A stretch of DNA of 17,537 nt from an uncultured Steroidobacter sp. (GTDB lineage Bacteria; Pseudomonadota; Gammaproteobacteria; Steroidobacterales; Steroidobacteraceae), in contig CAMLEO010000134.1 of NCBI GenBank assembly GCA_946478975.1, forward strand, positions 1-17,537, in the 5' to 3' direction. The notes below the pieces were generated by a model, which did not search any database, had not been told where the DNA came from, and saw only the letters and a program-made list of their open reading frames with translations. Positions 7,506 through 15,242 of this stretch are shown here, one piece after another; position 1 is the first letter of the stretch, and the number at the start of each line of letters is the position of its first letter. A program made the translations under genes and the position numbers.

Positions 7506-7512
7506 GAGGTGA
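7506..7512 (+). promoter_or_regulatory. Ribosome binding site of the first kinase gene
   Basis: GAGGTGA ends ten bases before the ATG at 7523. A longer purine-rich run (GAGGAGGAGGA, about 7482-7492) lies further up, too distant to set this start. Confidence 0.5.
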
Positions 7513-7522
7513 AGCAAACACA

Positions 7523-9649
7523 ATGGACCAACGCATAAAAAACGAGCAGCTGAGTCTGCTCTTCGCAGGGCTGCCCTCCTCGTTGGTCGCCACCATGGTG
7601 CTGCTCGCGCTGGCCGTCGGCATGACCGACACCGGCCGCACGGTCCTGGCCTGCTCCGCCCTGGTGGTGGTGTCGGTGCTGCGATTGGGGTTGTGGTTCG
7701 CGTATCGGCATCACTCACAACGTGAAAACATTGCATGGTCGGATTTATTTTTCATCGGCTGTGTTGCGGCCGGCGCGGCCTGGGGCGCCACCACCGTCAT
7801 TCTGTTTCCGCGTGGGGATATCGCCGGACAGGCATTCCTTGCATTCCTGATCGCGGGTGTTTCAGCAGGCGCGGTCACAGCGCTGGCCGCGGATCGACGC
7901 AACGTGCTGGGCTTCGTGCTGCCGTGCCTGCTGCCGCTGTCGGTTCGCTTGTATCTGGAAGCCGGCCAATACGGCGTGACCATGGGGATCATGACGTGCG
8001 TGTACACGCTGGTGATCTGCTCCGCTGGCTTTCGCCTGCATCAGCAGATCCACGACAACATCGTGCTGCGCCTGGAAGCGAGCGAACAACACCGCACCCA
8101 GCAACGCTCCGAACGAGCGCTGGCGGCTGCCTATCGCCAGCTGCGCGATTTCATCAATGCCGCCGATCACGTCGCCATCATCGCCGTCGACAGCAACGGC
8201 ATCGTCACCATGCTCAATCGGGGTGCTGAAAAAATGCTCGGCTACGCCGAAAGCGAGCTCGCCGGCAAGCTGACATTCGAGCTGCTGATGGATGCGGACG
8301 AGCTGCAGCGGCTGGCGGAGGAGCTGAGCACACCGACGCGCCGTCGGTTCGGCTTGCATGCGCTGCTGGAACACACACGCGAGCACGGCTCGTTGCGCCG
8401 TCAATGTTTGCTGGTGGGCAAACAGGAACAGCGGCTGCACGTCGACCTGGTGCTGTCGACGACGCGAGGCGACGACAACAACGTGACCGGCTTCCTCGCC
8501 ACGGCAGTGGACGTAAGCGAACGTATGCGCGCTTCCGAAGCCCTGTCGCGGATGAACGAACGTTTCCAGCTCGCGACTCACTCGGCGGGCATGGGCATCT
8601 GGGACTGGGATGTCGTGGCGGACGTTCTGGTGTGGGACCCACGCACGTATGAAATCTACGGTGCGTCCAGCGAGGTCACGCCGAACATGGCTTACATGCT
8701 GCGCATCGTGCACCCGGACGATGTGGAACGCGCCCGAACCGAGTTCATCGCCGCACTCAGCGGTAAGGAACAACAGCTGCGCACCACCTTTCGCATCATT
8801 CGTCCGAGCGGCGAGGAACGGGTCGTCAGCTCATCAGGCCTCACGTTGCGAAACTCCGCCGGCCGCGCCGTCCGCATGACGGGATTGGTGTGGGATGTGA
8901 CCGAGACGCAGCGGGTTGAACGCATGAAGAACGAGTTCGTAGCCACCGTCTCGCATGAGTTGCGAACGCCGCTCACATCCATTCGCGGCTCGCTCGGCCT
9001 GGTTGCCGCCGGCGCCGCGGGCAAGCTGCCGGATCGCGCGCTGAGCCTGGTGAACATGGCGCTGAACAATTGCGAGCGCCTCACGCACCTGATCAACGAC
9101 ATCCTGGACATGGAAAAGCTCGAATCGGACCGGCAGCGCTTCGACGTGCGTCGCATGAACCTCGCCGAGCTGGTCACGCGCTCGCTCGAAGACAACGCCG
9201 GCTTCGCGCAATCGATGGGAGTTCGCTTCGTCACGCCCGAGCCGCTGAGCGAAGTCGACGTGTTCGTCGATCCCGGCCGCTTCTTACAGGTGATGGCCAA
9301 CCTGCTGTCGAACGCGAGCAAGTTCTCGCCCTCGGGAGCGCCGATCGAGGTGCGGGCGCGCTCGCTGCAAGGTCGCGTGAGAGTGTCGGTGCGCGACTTC
9401 GGCAAAGGCATTCCGCCGGAATTCCAGCCGCGCCTGTTTCAAAAATTCTCGCAGGCCGATTCATCCGACTCGCGCCGCCTGGCCGGCACCGGGCTCGGGC
9501 TCGCGATCAGCCGTGCGATCGTCGAACGCCTCGGCGGCAACATCGGTTTCGAGACCGGCCCCGGCGGCACCACGTTTTATTTCGATCTGCCGGATGCCGA
9601 CAGCATCGCCGCTGCCACCCAAGCCCTCAGCCAATCCAAAGTCTCATGA
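7523..9649 (+). CDS. Membrane PAS-PAS sensor histidine kinase
   Basis: This 708-residue inner-membrane protein should autophosphorylate on H478 and pass phosphate to a receiver. The first 172 residues contain about six hydrophobic helices with short loops, an integral-membrane sensor I cannot name. Two PAS domains follow: about 205-333, and about 345-462 ending in a PAC-like stretch. HisKA (about 468-535) has the H box SHELRTP. The ATPase domain has an N box (NLLSNASKF, 593-601), G1 DFGKG (625-629), F box FQKF and G2 GTGLGL (655-660). E479 and T482 fit the phosphatase motif known for HisKA kinases. There is no receiver of its own, so phosphate must go to a separate protein. Its TGA overlaps the ATG of the next kinase (ATGA), indicating translational coupling. 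Confidence 0.94.
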   Translation: MDQRIKNEQLSLLFAGLPSSLVATMVLLALAVGMTDTGRTVLACSALVVVSVLRLGLWFAYRHHSQRENIAWSDLFFIGCVAAGAAWGATTVILFPRGDIAGQAFLAFLIAGVSAGAVTALAADRRNVLGFVLPCLLPLSVRLYLEAGQYGVTMGIMTCVYTLVICSAGFRLHQQIHDNIVLRLEASEQHRTQQRSERALAAAYRQLRDFINAADHVAIIAVDSNGIVTMLNRGAEKMLGYAESELAGKLTFELLMDADELQRLAEELSTPTRRRFGLHALLEHTREHGSLRRQCLLVGKQEQRLHVDLVLSTTRGDDNNVTGFLATAVDVSERMRASEALSRMNERFQLATHSAGMGIWDWDVVADVLVWDPRTYEIYGASSEVTPNMAYMLRIVHPDDVERARTEFIAALSGKEQQLRTTFRIIRPSGEERVVSSSGLTLRNSAGRAVRMTGLVWDVTETQRVERMKNEFVATVSHELRTPLTSIRGSLGLVAAGAAGKLPDRALSLVNMALNNCERLTHLINDILDMEKLESDRQRFDVRRMNLAELVTRSLEDNAGFAQSMGVRFVTPEPLSEVDVFVDPGRFLQVMANLLSNASKFSPSGAPIEVRARSLQGRVRVSVRDFGKGIPPEFQPRLFQKFSQADSSDSRRLAGTGLGLAISRAIVERLGGNIGFETGPGGTTFYFDLPDADSIAAATQALSQSKVS

Positions 9650-12600
9650 AGCTGCCGAGCACTCAACAACTCCCACTTCGCAGCAGCGACCTGGTCGCGA
9701 TGGTGCTGGTCGCGCTCGGTGCCGTGGTCATCGGCGGCTGGATGTTTGGTGCGCCGATGACAGTGCAGGTTGGGGGTGAGCGCGTCGGCATGACGCTGAA
9801 CGCGGCGATCAGCTTCATCCTGGCCGGATTCGCGTTGAGCTTCGGCATGCGGCCGGTGCGCCTCACGCTGGCCATGCTGCTGGCGATTCCCAGTGCACTC
9901 ACGCTGCTGGAACACGTGTTCGGTGCCGACCTGCTCATCGATCGATTCTTCGGTGCTTCGTGGGTGCTGCAGTTCACGCCGCATAACGGCCGCATGGCAC
10001 CGCATATCGCGGCGGCATTCCTTCTGAGTGCCCTGGTGTTCGCGCAGATCACGCAATCGCGCTCCAGCCGATTGAACTGGCTGGCGCCGGTCGCAACCAC
10101 CGGCGTGTTCCTGATCGGCCTCGTGTCGCTGTTCGGTCCGCTGCTGCGGCTCGATATCGTCTATGACTGGCGGCACACGGCGCGCATCGCTCCACACACG
10201 GCGGCTGGCCTGCTGCTGCTGGCTATCGGGCTCGTCCAGCTCACTTATCGCCGCTCGTACGATTCCACCAACGATGTTTCCAACGACGCGCGCCGCATTC
10301 TCACAATCAGCACCGGCGCAATCCTCACGATCACCATCGCCTGCGCGGCCATGAGCTTCAGCGTCGTGGTACGACACAGCCATGACGTGCAGCGAGAAGC
10401 ATTGGGCAGCGAGCTGCGGAATCAGTCGGAATTGATTGGCGCCGAAATCGCCGCGCAACGTTACGAAGCCAGTCGCATCGTCGCGAGCCAGTCGCTCGAT
10501 GACGTTCTGGCGCGGATCACGTCGGGCGCGGATGCGAATGTTTCTTTGCAACGCTGGGCCGAGCGGCGCCTGCCGTTGAGCCGCGGGCTGGCGGCCCTGG
10601 AGTTGAGCGATGCCAGCGGCCGTACGCTGCTCGCCTGGGGCAATCCTCTGCCCCGCGCCACCACGACCGTGACGCTGGATCCGGCAACTCACATTGAAAT
10701 CGGCAGCGAGGCGCGCATCAGGATCGATGAAGCACTGACTGCCGGCGAGCACGGCGGGCCCTTCACCATGCGAGCGCAATTTTCGCTGCCGCGGCTGACG
10801 GCAGCATTGCAGCCCGAGCCGGCGGGCAGCGACGTCGAACGCGCCATTTGTTACGAATCGGAAGCTCAAGGGACGCGCTGTTTGCATCTCGCCGGAACGC
10901 CCGACGCGTTCCTGTCCAGCAGCTACGGCGGCGCCGATCTGTGGCGTACATTGAGGCTGGCCGCGAGCGGCAAAGCGGGCGTGACGCTCGGCACGGAATC
11001 GAACGGTGCACGTTTCTTCGCGGCGTATGGGCCGATCGAAGCGACGCCGCTGATGATGACGTTCGCGCGGCCGTTGGAAACGTTATATGCCGATCTGCGC
11101 CGGCAGCTGAACATGCTGCTGTTCTTCATGATCGGCCTGGTCGGCGTCGGCGCCTGGGTGCTGCGCTGGCAGATCGTGCCGCTGATCGCGAAGGTGGTAT
11201 CGGCACGTTCGCGCGCCAACGACAGCGCGATGCACCTGGCTGCCATCATGGATACTGCCGGCGACGGCATCATCACCGTGAATCGCATCGGCACCGTGCT
11301 GTCGGCGAATCCGGCCTTTCGCCGCCTGCTCGACAGCGAACGCGATCCGGTCGGCCAGAATCTCACCGGCCTGCTGCCGGGCCTGCAGCTGTGCACCGAT
11401 GAGCACGGCGAACATTCGCTCGCCACTTGTGCCAACCAGCCGCCGATGGAATTCCAGCGCAGGCGTGCCGACGGCCAGGCGCTGCACCTGCAAGTGGAAT
11501 TCGCGTGGCTCGATGAAATGACCCGCAGCACGCTGGTCGCAACCGTTCGCGACCTCACGCAGCTGAAGCGCGGCGAGCGCGAGTTGCGGGAGATTCACGC
11601 CCGGCTCCAGCACAGCGAACATTTGCATCGGGATCAGGCCACCCGCTTCGCAACCTTGTTCGACAGCGTCGAAGACGCGATCGTCATCATCAACGTAAAC
11701 GGCATCATCGAGGCGTGGAACCGCGGCGCGCAGCATCTGTTCGGCTATGCGGCTGAGGACATCATCGGCAAGGACGTGCGTTTGCTGTTGTTCGAGCCGC
11801 ACGCCTCCATGCCCATCGAACAGTTCCTGCGCCATGGCCCGGGCGGCGATCGCTCGCAGGCGGGCGGGCGCGTTGAGATGGAAGCGCGGCACGGCAGCGG
11901 CCGCATCGTGCCGATCGAAATCTCGCTGCGTGAAATGAACATCGAAGGCAACCGCCTGTTCAGCGCCGTGATCCGCGACATCTCGGTGCGTCGCGAAGTC
12001 GAGCGCATGAAGGCGGAGTTCGTTTCCACCATCAGTCATGAGCTGCGCACGCCGCTCACATCCATCGCCGGTTCGCTGACGCTGATCTCTGGCGGCGCCG
12101 CCGGCGAAGTGCCGCCGAAGATTGCGCGACTGGTCGGCATCGCGCGCCAGAACAGCGAGCGACTGATCCGGTTGATCAACGACATCCTGGACCTGGAAAA
12201 GGCCGAAGCGGGCAAGCTCGAATTTCAGTTCAGCGTGCGCTCGATCCGGTCGGAAGTTGCATCGGTCGCCGAGTTCAACCGCGGCTTCGCGCAGAGCCTC
12301 GGCGTCGCCATCGACCTGGAAGACGGCGACGATGCCGATGTATTCATCGACAGCGACCGCCTGACCCAGGTGCTCACCAACCTGATTTCAAACGCGGCCA
12401 AGTTTTCGCCGCCCGGCGGCACGGTGCGCATTCGCATCGAACGTGAAGATCCCGGAGTGCGTGTGACGGTGAGCGACAACGGTCCCGGCATTCCGGCCGA
12501 GTTCTGCGCCCGCATCTTCCAGAAGTTCGCACAGGCGGACGCATCGGACAGTCGCGCGAAGAGCGGCACGGGTTTGGGGTTGTCGATCGCTAAAACCATC

Positions 12601-13080
12601 ACCGAGAAATTGGGTGGACGGATCGGCTTCGATACCGTGCCCGGCAAAGGCACCAGCTTCTATATCATCCTGCCCATGCATGGCCGCACGCTCGACATGA
12701 AGCTCGCCGCCGAGCTGCCGGGCAAAGTGGAAGAGCCGGAGATCGAGCGCAGCGAGTCGCTGCCGCGCATCCTGCACATCGAGGACGATCATTCGCTCAC
12801 TGCCATCGTGCGTGAGGTGATGTCGCGAAACGCCTCGGTGACTTCAGCCCGGTCGCTCGCCACCGCCCGTCACTTGCTGCAGACCCAGCGCTTCGACGCG
12901 ATCATTCTCGATGTCGGCCTGCCGGATGGCTCGGGCATCGACCTGCTCTCCGACAACCTGGCTCCGAGCAAACCGGCGCCCATCGTTGTTTCTTACACGG
13001 CCGACGAACCGACGCGCGCTCTGCGGGCTCATGTCGATGCGGCGCTGGTGAAATCGCGCCACTCGGTGACCAGCAGCTGA
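9646..13080 (+). CDS. Hybrid histidine kinase with periplasmic region, two PAS domains and C-terminal receiver
   Basis: This is a 1144-residue inner-membrane hybrid kinase. About seven hydrophobic helices (residues 14-200) are followed by another (about 219-242), a roughly 245-residue probably periplasmic region (243-488), and a final helix (about 489-507). PAS domains lie at about 525-640 and 665-785. HisKA has H798 (SHELRTP). The ATPase domain has an N box NLISNAAKF (912-920), G1 DNGPG (944-948), F box FQKF and GTGLGL (974-979). The receiver (about 1040-1144) has E1046/D1047/D1048, phosphoacceptor D1089, T1118 and K1136, but ends eight residues after K1136, so helix alpha-5 is missing. I set the start at 9646, where the ATG overlaps the previous TGA; the frame is open upstream inside the first kinase gene. 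The HisKA and ATPase regions closely resemble the first kinase, suggesting duplication. The HPt encoded opposite is its natural phosphate acceptor. Confidence 0.93.
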   Translation: MKLPSTQQLPLRSSDLVAMVLVALGAVVIGGWMFGAPMTVQVGGERVGMTLNAAISFILAGFALSFGMRPVRLTLAMLLAIPSALTLLEHVFGADLLIDRFFGASWVLQFTPHNGRMAPHIAAAFLLSALVFAQITQSRSSRLNWLAPVATTGVFLIGLVSLFGPLLRLDIVYDWRHTARIAPHTAAGLLLLAIGLVQLTYRRSYDSTNDVSNDARRILTISTGAILTITIACAAMSFSVVVRHSHDVQREALGSELRNQSELIGAEIAAQRYEASRIVASQSLDDVLARITSGADANVSLQRWAERRLPLSRGLAALELSDASGRTLLAWGNPLPRATTTVTLDPATHIEIGSEARIRIDEALTAGEHGGPFTMRAQFSLPRLTAALQPEPAGSDVERAICYESEAQGTRCLHLAGTPDAFLSSSYGGADLWRTLRLAASGKAGVTLGTESNGARFFAAYGPIEATPLMMTFARPLETLYADLRRQLNMLLFFMIGLVGVGAWVLRWQIVPLIAKVVSARSRANDSAMHLAAIMDTAGDGIITVNRIGTVLSANPAFRRLLDSERDPVGQNLTGLLPGLQLCTDEHGEHSLATCANQPPMEFQRRRADGQALHLQVEFAWLDEMTRSTLVATVRDLTQLKRGERELREIHARLQHSEHLHRDQATRFATLFDSVEDAIVIINVNGIIEAWNRGAQHLFGYAAEDIIGKDVRLLLFEPHASMPIEQFLRHGPGGDRSQAGGRVEMEARHGSGRIVPIEISLREMNIEGNRLFSAVIRDISVRREVERMKAEFVSTISHELRTPLTSIAGSLTLISGGAAGEVPPKIARLVGIARQNSERLIRLINDILDLEKAEAGKLEFQFSVRSIRSEVASVAEFNRGFAQSLGVAIDLEDGDDADVFIDSDRLTQVLTNLISNAAKFSPPGGTVRIRIEREDPGVRVTVSDNGPGIPAEFCARIFQKFAQADASDSRAKSGTGLGLSIAKTITEKLGGRIGFDTVPGKGTSFYIILPMHGRTLDMKLAAELPGKVEEPEIERSESLPRILHIEDDHSLTAIVREVMSRNASVTSARSLATARHLLQTQRFDAIILDVGLPDGSGIDLLSDNLAPSKPAPIVVSYTADEPTRALRAHVDAALVKSRHSVTSS

Positions 13081-13149
13081 GTCACCGTGTTGTCACAACT
13101 CGAAGAGCGAGCGGCGGCCGAAGCCTCTCCCGAACGTCAGCTGGGCTGA
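13081..13149 (+). other. In-frame continuation after the hybrid kinase stop
   Basis: The kinase frame, read past its TGA (13078-13080), stays open for 22 more codons to TGA at 13147-13149. It spells VTVLSQLEERAAAEASPERQ and two further residues. VTVLSQLEERAAAE has helix-forming, amphipathic character and sits exactly where a receiver's missing alpha-5 helix would lie. This could be the remnant of a longer kinase cut by a point mutation, or a readthrough tail. No terminator is visible in the gap to the convergent asparaginase gene. Confidence 0.35.
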
Positions 13150-13155
13150 GCGGCT

Positions 13156-14202
13156 TCAAGTCTCGTCTTTGAAAATGCCCACGGTGAGCGGCTGACCCTC
13201 GGCCGCTCGCGCGCGATACATTCCCGACGTATTGAAGCTCCACGCCATCTGACCATCGGGTGCGACTGCGATGACACCGCCGTCGCCTTGCAGCTCAGTG
13301 AGCTGCTTTTGTATCACTTGATCGGCGGCAGCCTGCAAGGTCATGCCTTTGTATTTGACCAGCGAGCAGATCTCGTGCGCGACGCTCAGGCGAATGAAAT
13401 ATTCCCCGGTGCCGGTCGCGGACACGGCGCACGATTGGTTGGACGCATACGTGCCGGCGCCGATGATGGGGCTGTCGCCCACTCGCCCCCAACGCTTGCC
13501 CGTCGTGCCACCGGTTGATGTGCCGGCGGCGACGTTGCCGGACAGATCGAGAACGACGACGCCAACGGTGCCTTTCTTGCCTTCGTCGTGAGCCAGATTC
13601 TTGGCGGGGTCCGCGCCGGCGGGAATGCCAGGCGGCTTGCTCGGCACCGGCAGATTGTTTGTTTGCAGGAACGTAAGCAAAGCATCCCAGCGCCGTTGGG
13701 TGTAGAACCAGCCGGGCTGCACCTGCTCCAGGCCGTTCTGCTCCGAAAACGCATCCGCTCCCGTGCCCATCAACATCACGTGCGGCGAACGTTCCATCAC
13801 CGCCCGCGCCAATGAAATCGGATGACGAGTGCGCGTGACGCCGGCGACGGAGCCGGCCTTCAACGTCTTGCCATCCATGATCACCGCGTCGAGCTCATTG
13901 CGGCCCTGCGCCGAGAACACAGCGCCGCGGCCGGCATTGAACAGCGGATCGTCTTCCATCATGCCGATGGTCGTCTCGATCACGTCGAGCGCCGGCTTGC
14001 CTTCGGCCAGCAACCTCGCGCCGCTCTCGGTGACCTTGCGCATCGCCGCCCGATACGCCTGCTCCTGCTCGGCGGTGAGATCCTTGCGCTCGATCACGCC
14101 GGCGCCGCCGTGAACGACGATCGCCCAACGCGGAGCCGCTTCGGCGGCAGCGGTGCCCATAACTAAACTCGCGGTGATCAAGACTGCGCCGAATGTTCTC
14201 AC
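13156..14202 (-). CDS. iaaA: Secreted isoaspartyl peptidase / type III L-asparaginase
   Basis: This 348-residue Ntn-hydrolase precursor cleaves itself to expose a threonine nucleophile, then hydrolyses beta-aspartyl dipeptides and L-asparagine. T212 in KKGTVGVV is the nucleophile. T230 (GTSTGG), R240 and D243 (GRVGDSP) fall at the same offsets as T179, T197, R207 and D210 of E. coli EcAIII. HGGAG near 31-35 is also conserved. The start is set by AGGGGA (14213-14208) five bases before the GTG at 14202, giving a clean signal peptide: Arg2, a hydrophobic core, and a predicted cut after AEA near residue 22. An ATG at 14241 would add 13 residues with a poor ribosome site. A periplasmic location is therefore predicted, unlike the cytoplasmic E. 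coli enzyme. It lies 64 bp after lysR on the same strand and may share its transcript. Confidence 0.92.
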   Translation of the reverse strand: MRTFGAVLITASLVMGTAAAEAAPRWAIVVHGGAGVIERKDLTAEQEQAYRAAMRKVTESGARLLAEGKPALDVIETTIGMMEDDPLFNAGRGAVFSAQGRNELDAVIMDGKTLKAGSVAGVTRTRHPISLARAVMERSPHVMLMGTGADAFSEQNGLEQVQPGWFYTQRRWDALLTFLQTNNLPVPSKPPGIPAGADPAKNLAHDEGKKGTVGVVVLDLSGNVAAGTSTGGTTGKRWGRVGDSPIIGAGTYASNQSCAVSATGTGEYFIRLSVAHEICSLVKYKGMTLQAAADQVIQKQLTELQGDGGVIAVAPDGQMAWSFNTSGMYRARAAEGQPLTVGIFKDET

Positions 14203-14207
14203 GATCG

Positions 14208-14213
14208 TCCCCT
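14208..14213 (-). promoter_or_regulatory. Ribosome binding site deciding the GTG start of the peptidase
   Basis: AGGGGA on the minus strand, five bases before GTG 14202-14200, favours this start over the upstream ATG at 14241. It places Arg2 and the hydrophobic core in the right order for a signal peptide. Confidence 0.65.
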
Positions 14214-14266
14214 GCGGCGGCAATGCGCCCTGCGCTTCCATGTCGCGATCGTAGTGTGTAGAGGCG

Positions 14267-15151
14267 TCACTTGCGAGCGGCGAGCGCATCCACCAACGCA
14301 TCGAAGGTCACTTTGCAACGAGCGCTGCCTCGCAGGTCCGCATGCATCGTGATCCAGGTTTCCAGCTTCAGCTCCGCATGTCTGGGCAACAGGCGAACCA
14401 ACGACTCGTCGCGCCTGGCGATCGCCACCTGGCACGCGCCGATGCCACACCCGGCCCGAATGAGAGCGAGCTGGGCGAGATCGCTGTCGGTACGCAGCCC
14501 GAAGGAGCTGCGCGTCCAGCCCGACAGCTTGCTGCTGGCGGCGCGAATGAACGGCGTCTCCTCATCGAATCCGATGAGCGTGTGCTGTGCGAGGTCTGCG
14601 GGCTTTTTCGGCGTGCCGTGTCGAGCCAGATAATTCTCGTGTGCGTGCAGCCCGACCACGACATCCGCGACGCGCCGGGCCACCAGCACGTCCTGCCTGG
14701 GCTGGGTCATGCGAACCGCGATGTCCGCTTCACGTCGTAACAAATCCTGAACGCGATTGGTCAGCACCAGCTCGATCGTGAGCTGGGGATGTCGTTCACG
14801 CAGCCCAGCCAGAATCGGCGGCAGCACCTCCGCACCCATGACCTCGCTGGTGGAAACACGAACAGTGCCTCGCACTCCGTCGCCATGACTTTCGGCGGCT
14901 CGACGGAACGATGCGGCCGTGCTGGCCATCGCTTCGGCGTGCGAACGCAGCGCCCGGGCCGCTTCCGTCGGCAACAATCCCGTTTGCGAGCGAGTGAACA
15001 GCGGCAAGCCGAGTGCTCGTTCCAGCTCCGCGATGTGCCTGCCTATCGTTGGCTGAGCGACTCCGAGCGCGCGCGCCGCGCCCGACAGCGAGCCCTCGCG
15101 CAGCACGCCCAGAAAGGATCGATACAGTTCCCAGCTGATTTCGTCGGTCAT
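14267..15151 (-). CDS. LysR-family transcriptional regulator
   Basis: This 294-residue protein has the LysR layout: a winged helix-turn-helix (about 6-65, core SLSGAARALGVAQPTIGRHI at 21-40), a linker helix, then the periplasmic-binding-like effector domain (about 93-292). It is divergent from the SDR gene, with 91 bp between the starts. LysR regulators commonly control the gene they face, so the SDR gene is the likely target; the effector is unknown. The peptidase gene follows on the same strand and may be co-transcribed. No ribosome site precedes the ATG, and the promoter -10 box lies just seven bases before it, predicting a leaderless mRNA. Confidence 0.93.
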   Translation of the reverse strand: MTDEISWELYRSFLGVLREGSLSGAARALGVAQPTIGRHIAELERALGLPLFTRSQTGLLPTEAARALRSHAEAMASTAASFRRAAESHGDGVRGTVRVSTSEVMGAEVLPPILAGLRERHPQLTIELVLTNRVQDLLRREADIAVRMTQPRQDVLVARRVADVVVGLHAHENYLARHGTPKKPADLAQHTLIGFDEETPFIRAASSKLSGWTRSSFGLRTDSDLAQLALIRAGCGIGACQVAIARRDESLVRLLPRHAELKLETWITMHADLRGSARCKVTFDALVDALAARK

Positions 15152-15158
15152 GCAAAAA

Positions 15159-15186
15159 TGTATAGCAGCTGCCCCATCTTCGGCAA
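15159..15186 (-). promoter_or_regulatory. lysR promoter predicting a leaderless transcript
   Basis: On the minus strand, TTGCCG (15186-15181), a 16-base spacer and TATACA (15164-15159) form a sigma70-like promoter. An extended TGC lies directly before the -10 box. Only seven bases separate the -10 box from the A of ATG at 15151, so +1 would fall on or beside the start codon. This agrees with the lack of a Shine-Dalgarno. Confidence 0.55.
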
Positions 15187-15230
15187 TTTAGTTCCAGGCC
15201 GGGCGGCCGCAAACTGGCGCCATCGTAGTC

Positions 15231-15235
15231 AGGAG
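15231..15235 (+). promoter_or_regulatory. Ribosome binding site choosing the second ATG of the SDR gene
   Basis: AGGAG lies seven bases before ATG 15243, the usual spacing, but only one base before ATG 15237. The second ATG is therefore preferred; its product begins MTDVALVLGATGG. Confidence 0.7.
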
Positions 15236-15242
15236 CATGGAC

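Larger units (their letters stand above)
7298..7522. promoter_or_regulatory. Divergent intergenic region between the two signalling operons
   Basis: These 225 bp must hold the promoters of both operons. On the plus strand TATAAC (7443-7448) is a possible -10 box for the kinase operon, without a convincing -35. On the minus strand TATAAA (7334-7329) is a possible -10 for the receiver operon, also without a good -35. The weak -35 sites suggest activator or alternative-sigma dependence, or that I have not found the true starts. A possible tiny ORF lies at 7311-7421. Confidence 0.4.

Noticed and set aside
9070..9645. Upstream extension of the hybrid kinase frame
   Set aside because: It overlaps the kinase-1 catalytic domain in another frame and encodes Arg/Ala-rich sequence; the ATG at 9646 overlapping the stop is the natural start.
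9577..10887. 436-codon minus-strand frame opposite the hybrid kinase
   Set aside because: Gln/Arg/His-rich shadow of the membrane and periplasmic segments; no start signal or domain.
13081..13155. Terminator between the convergent kinase and peptidase genes
   Set aside because: There is only a tiny GTTGT/ACAAC symmetry and a distant GAAGCC/GGCTTC pair, with no T-run.
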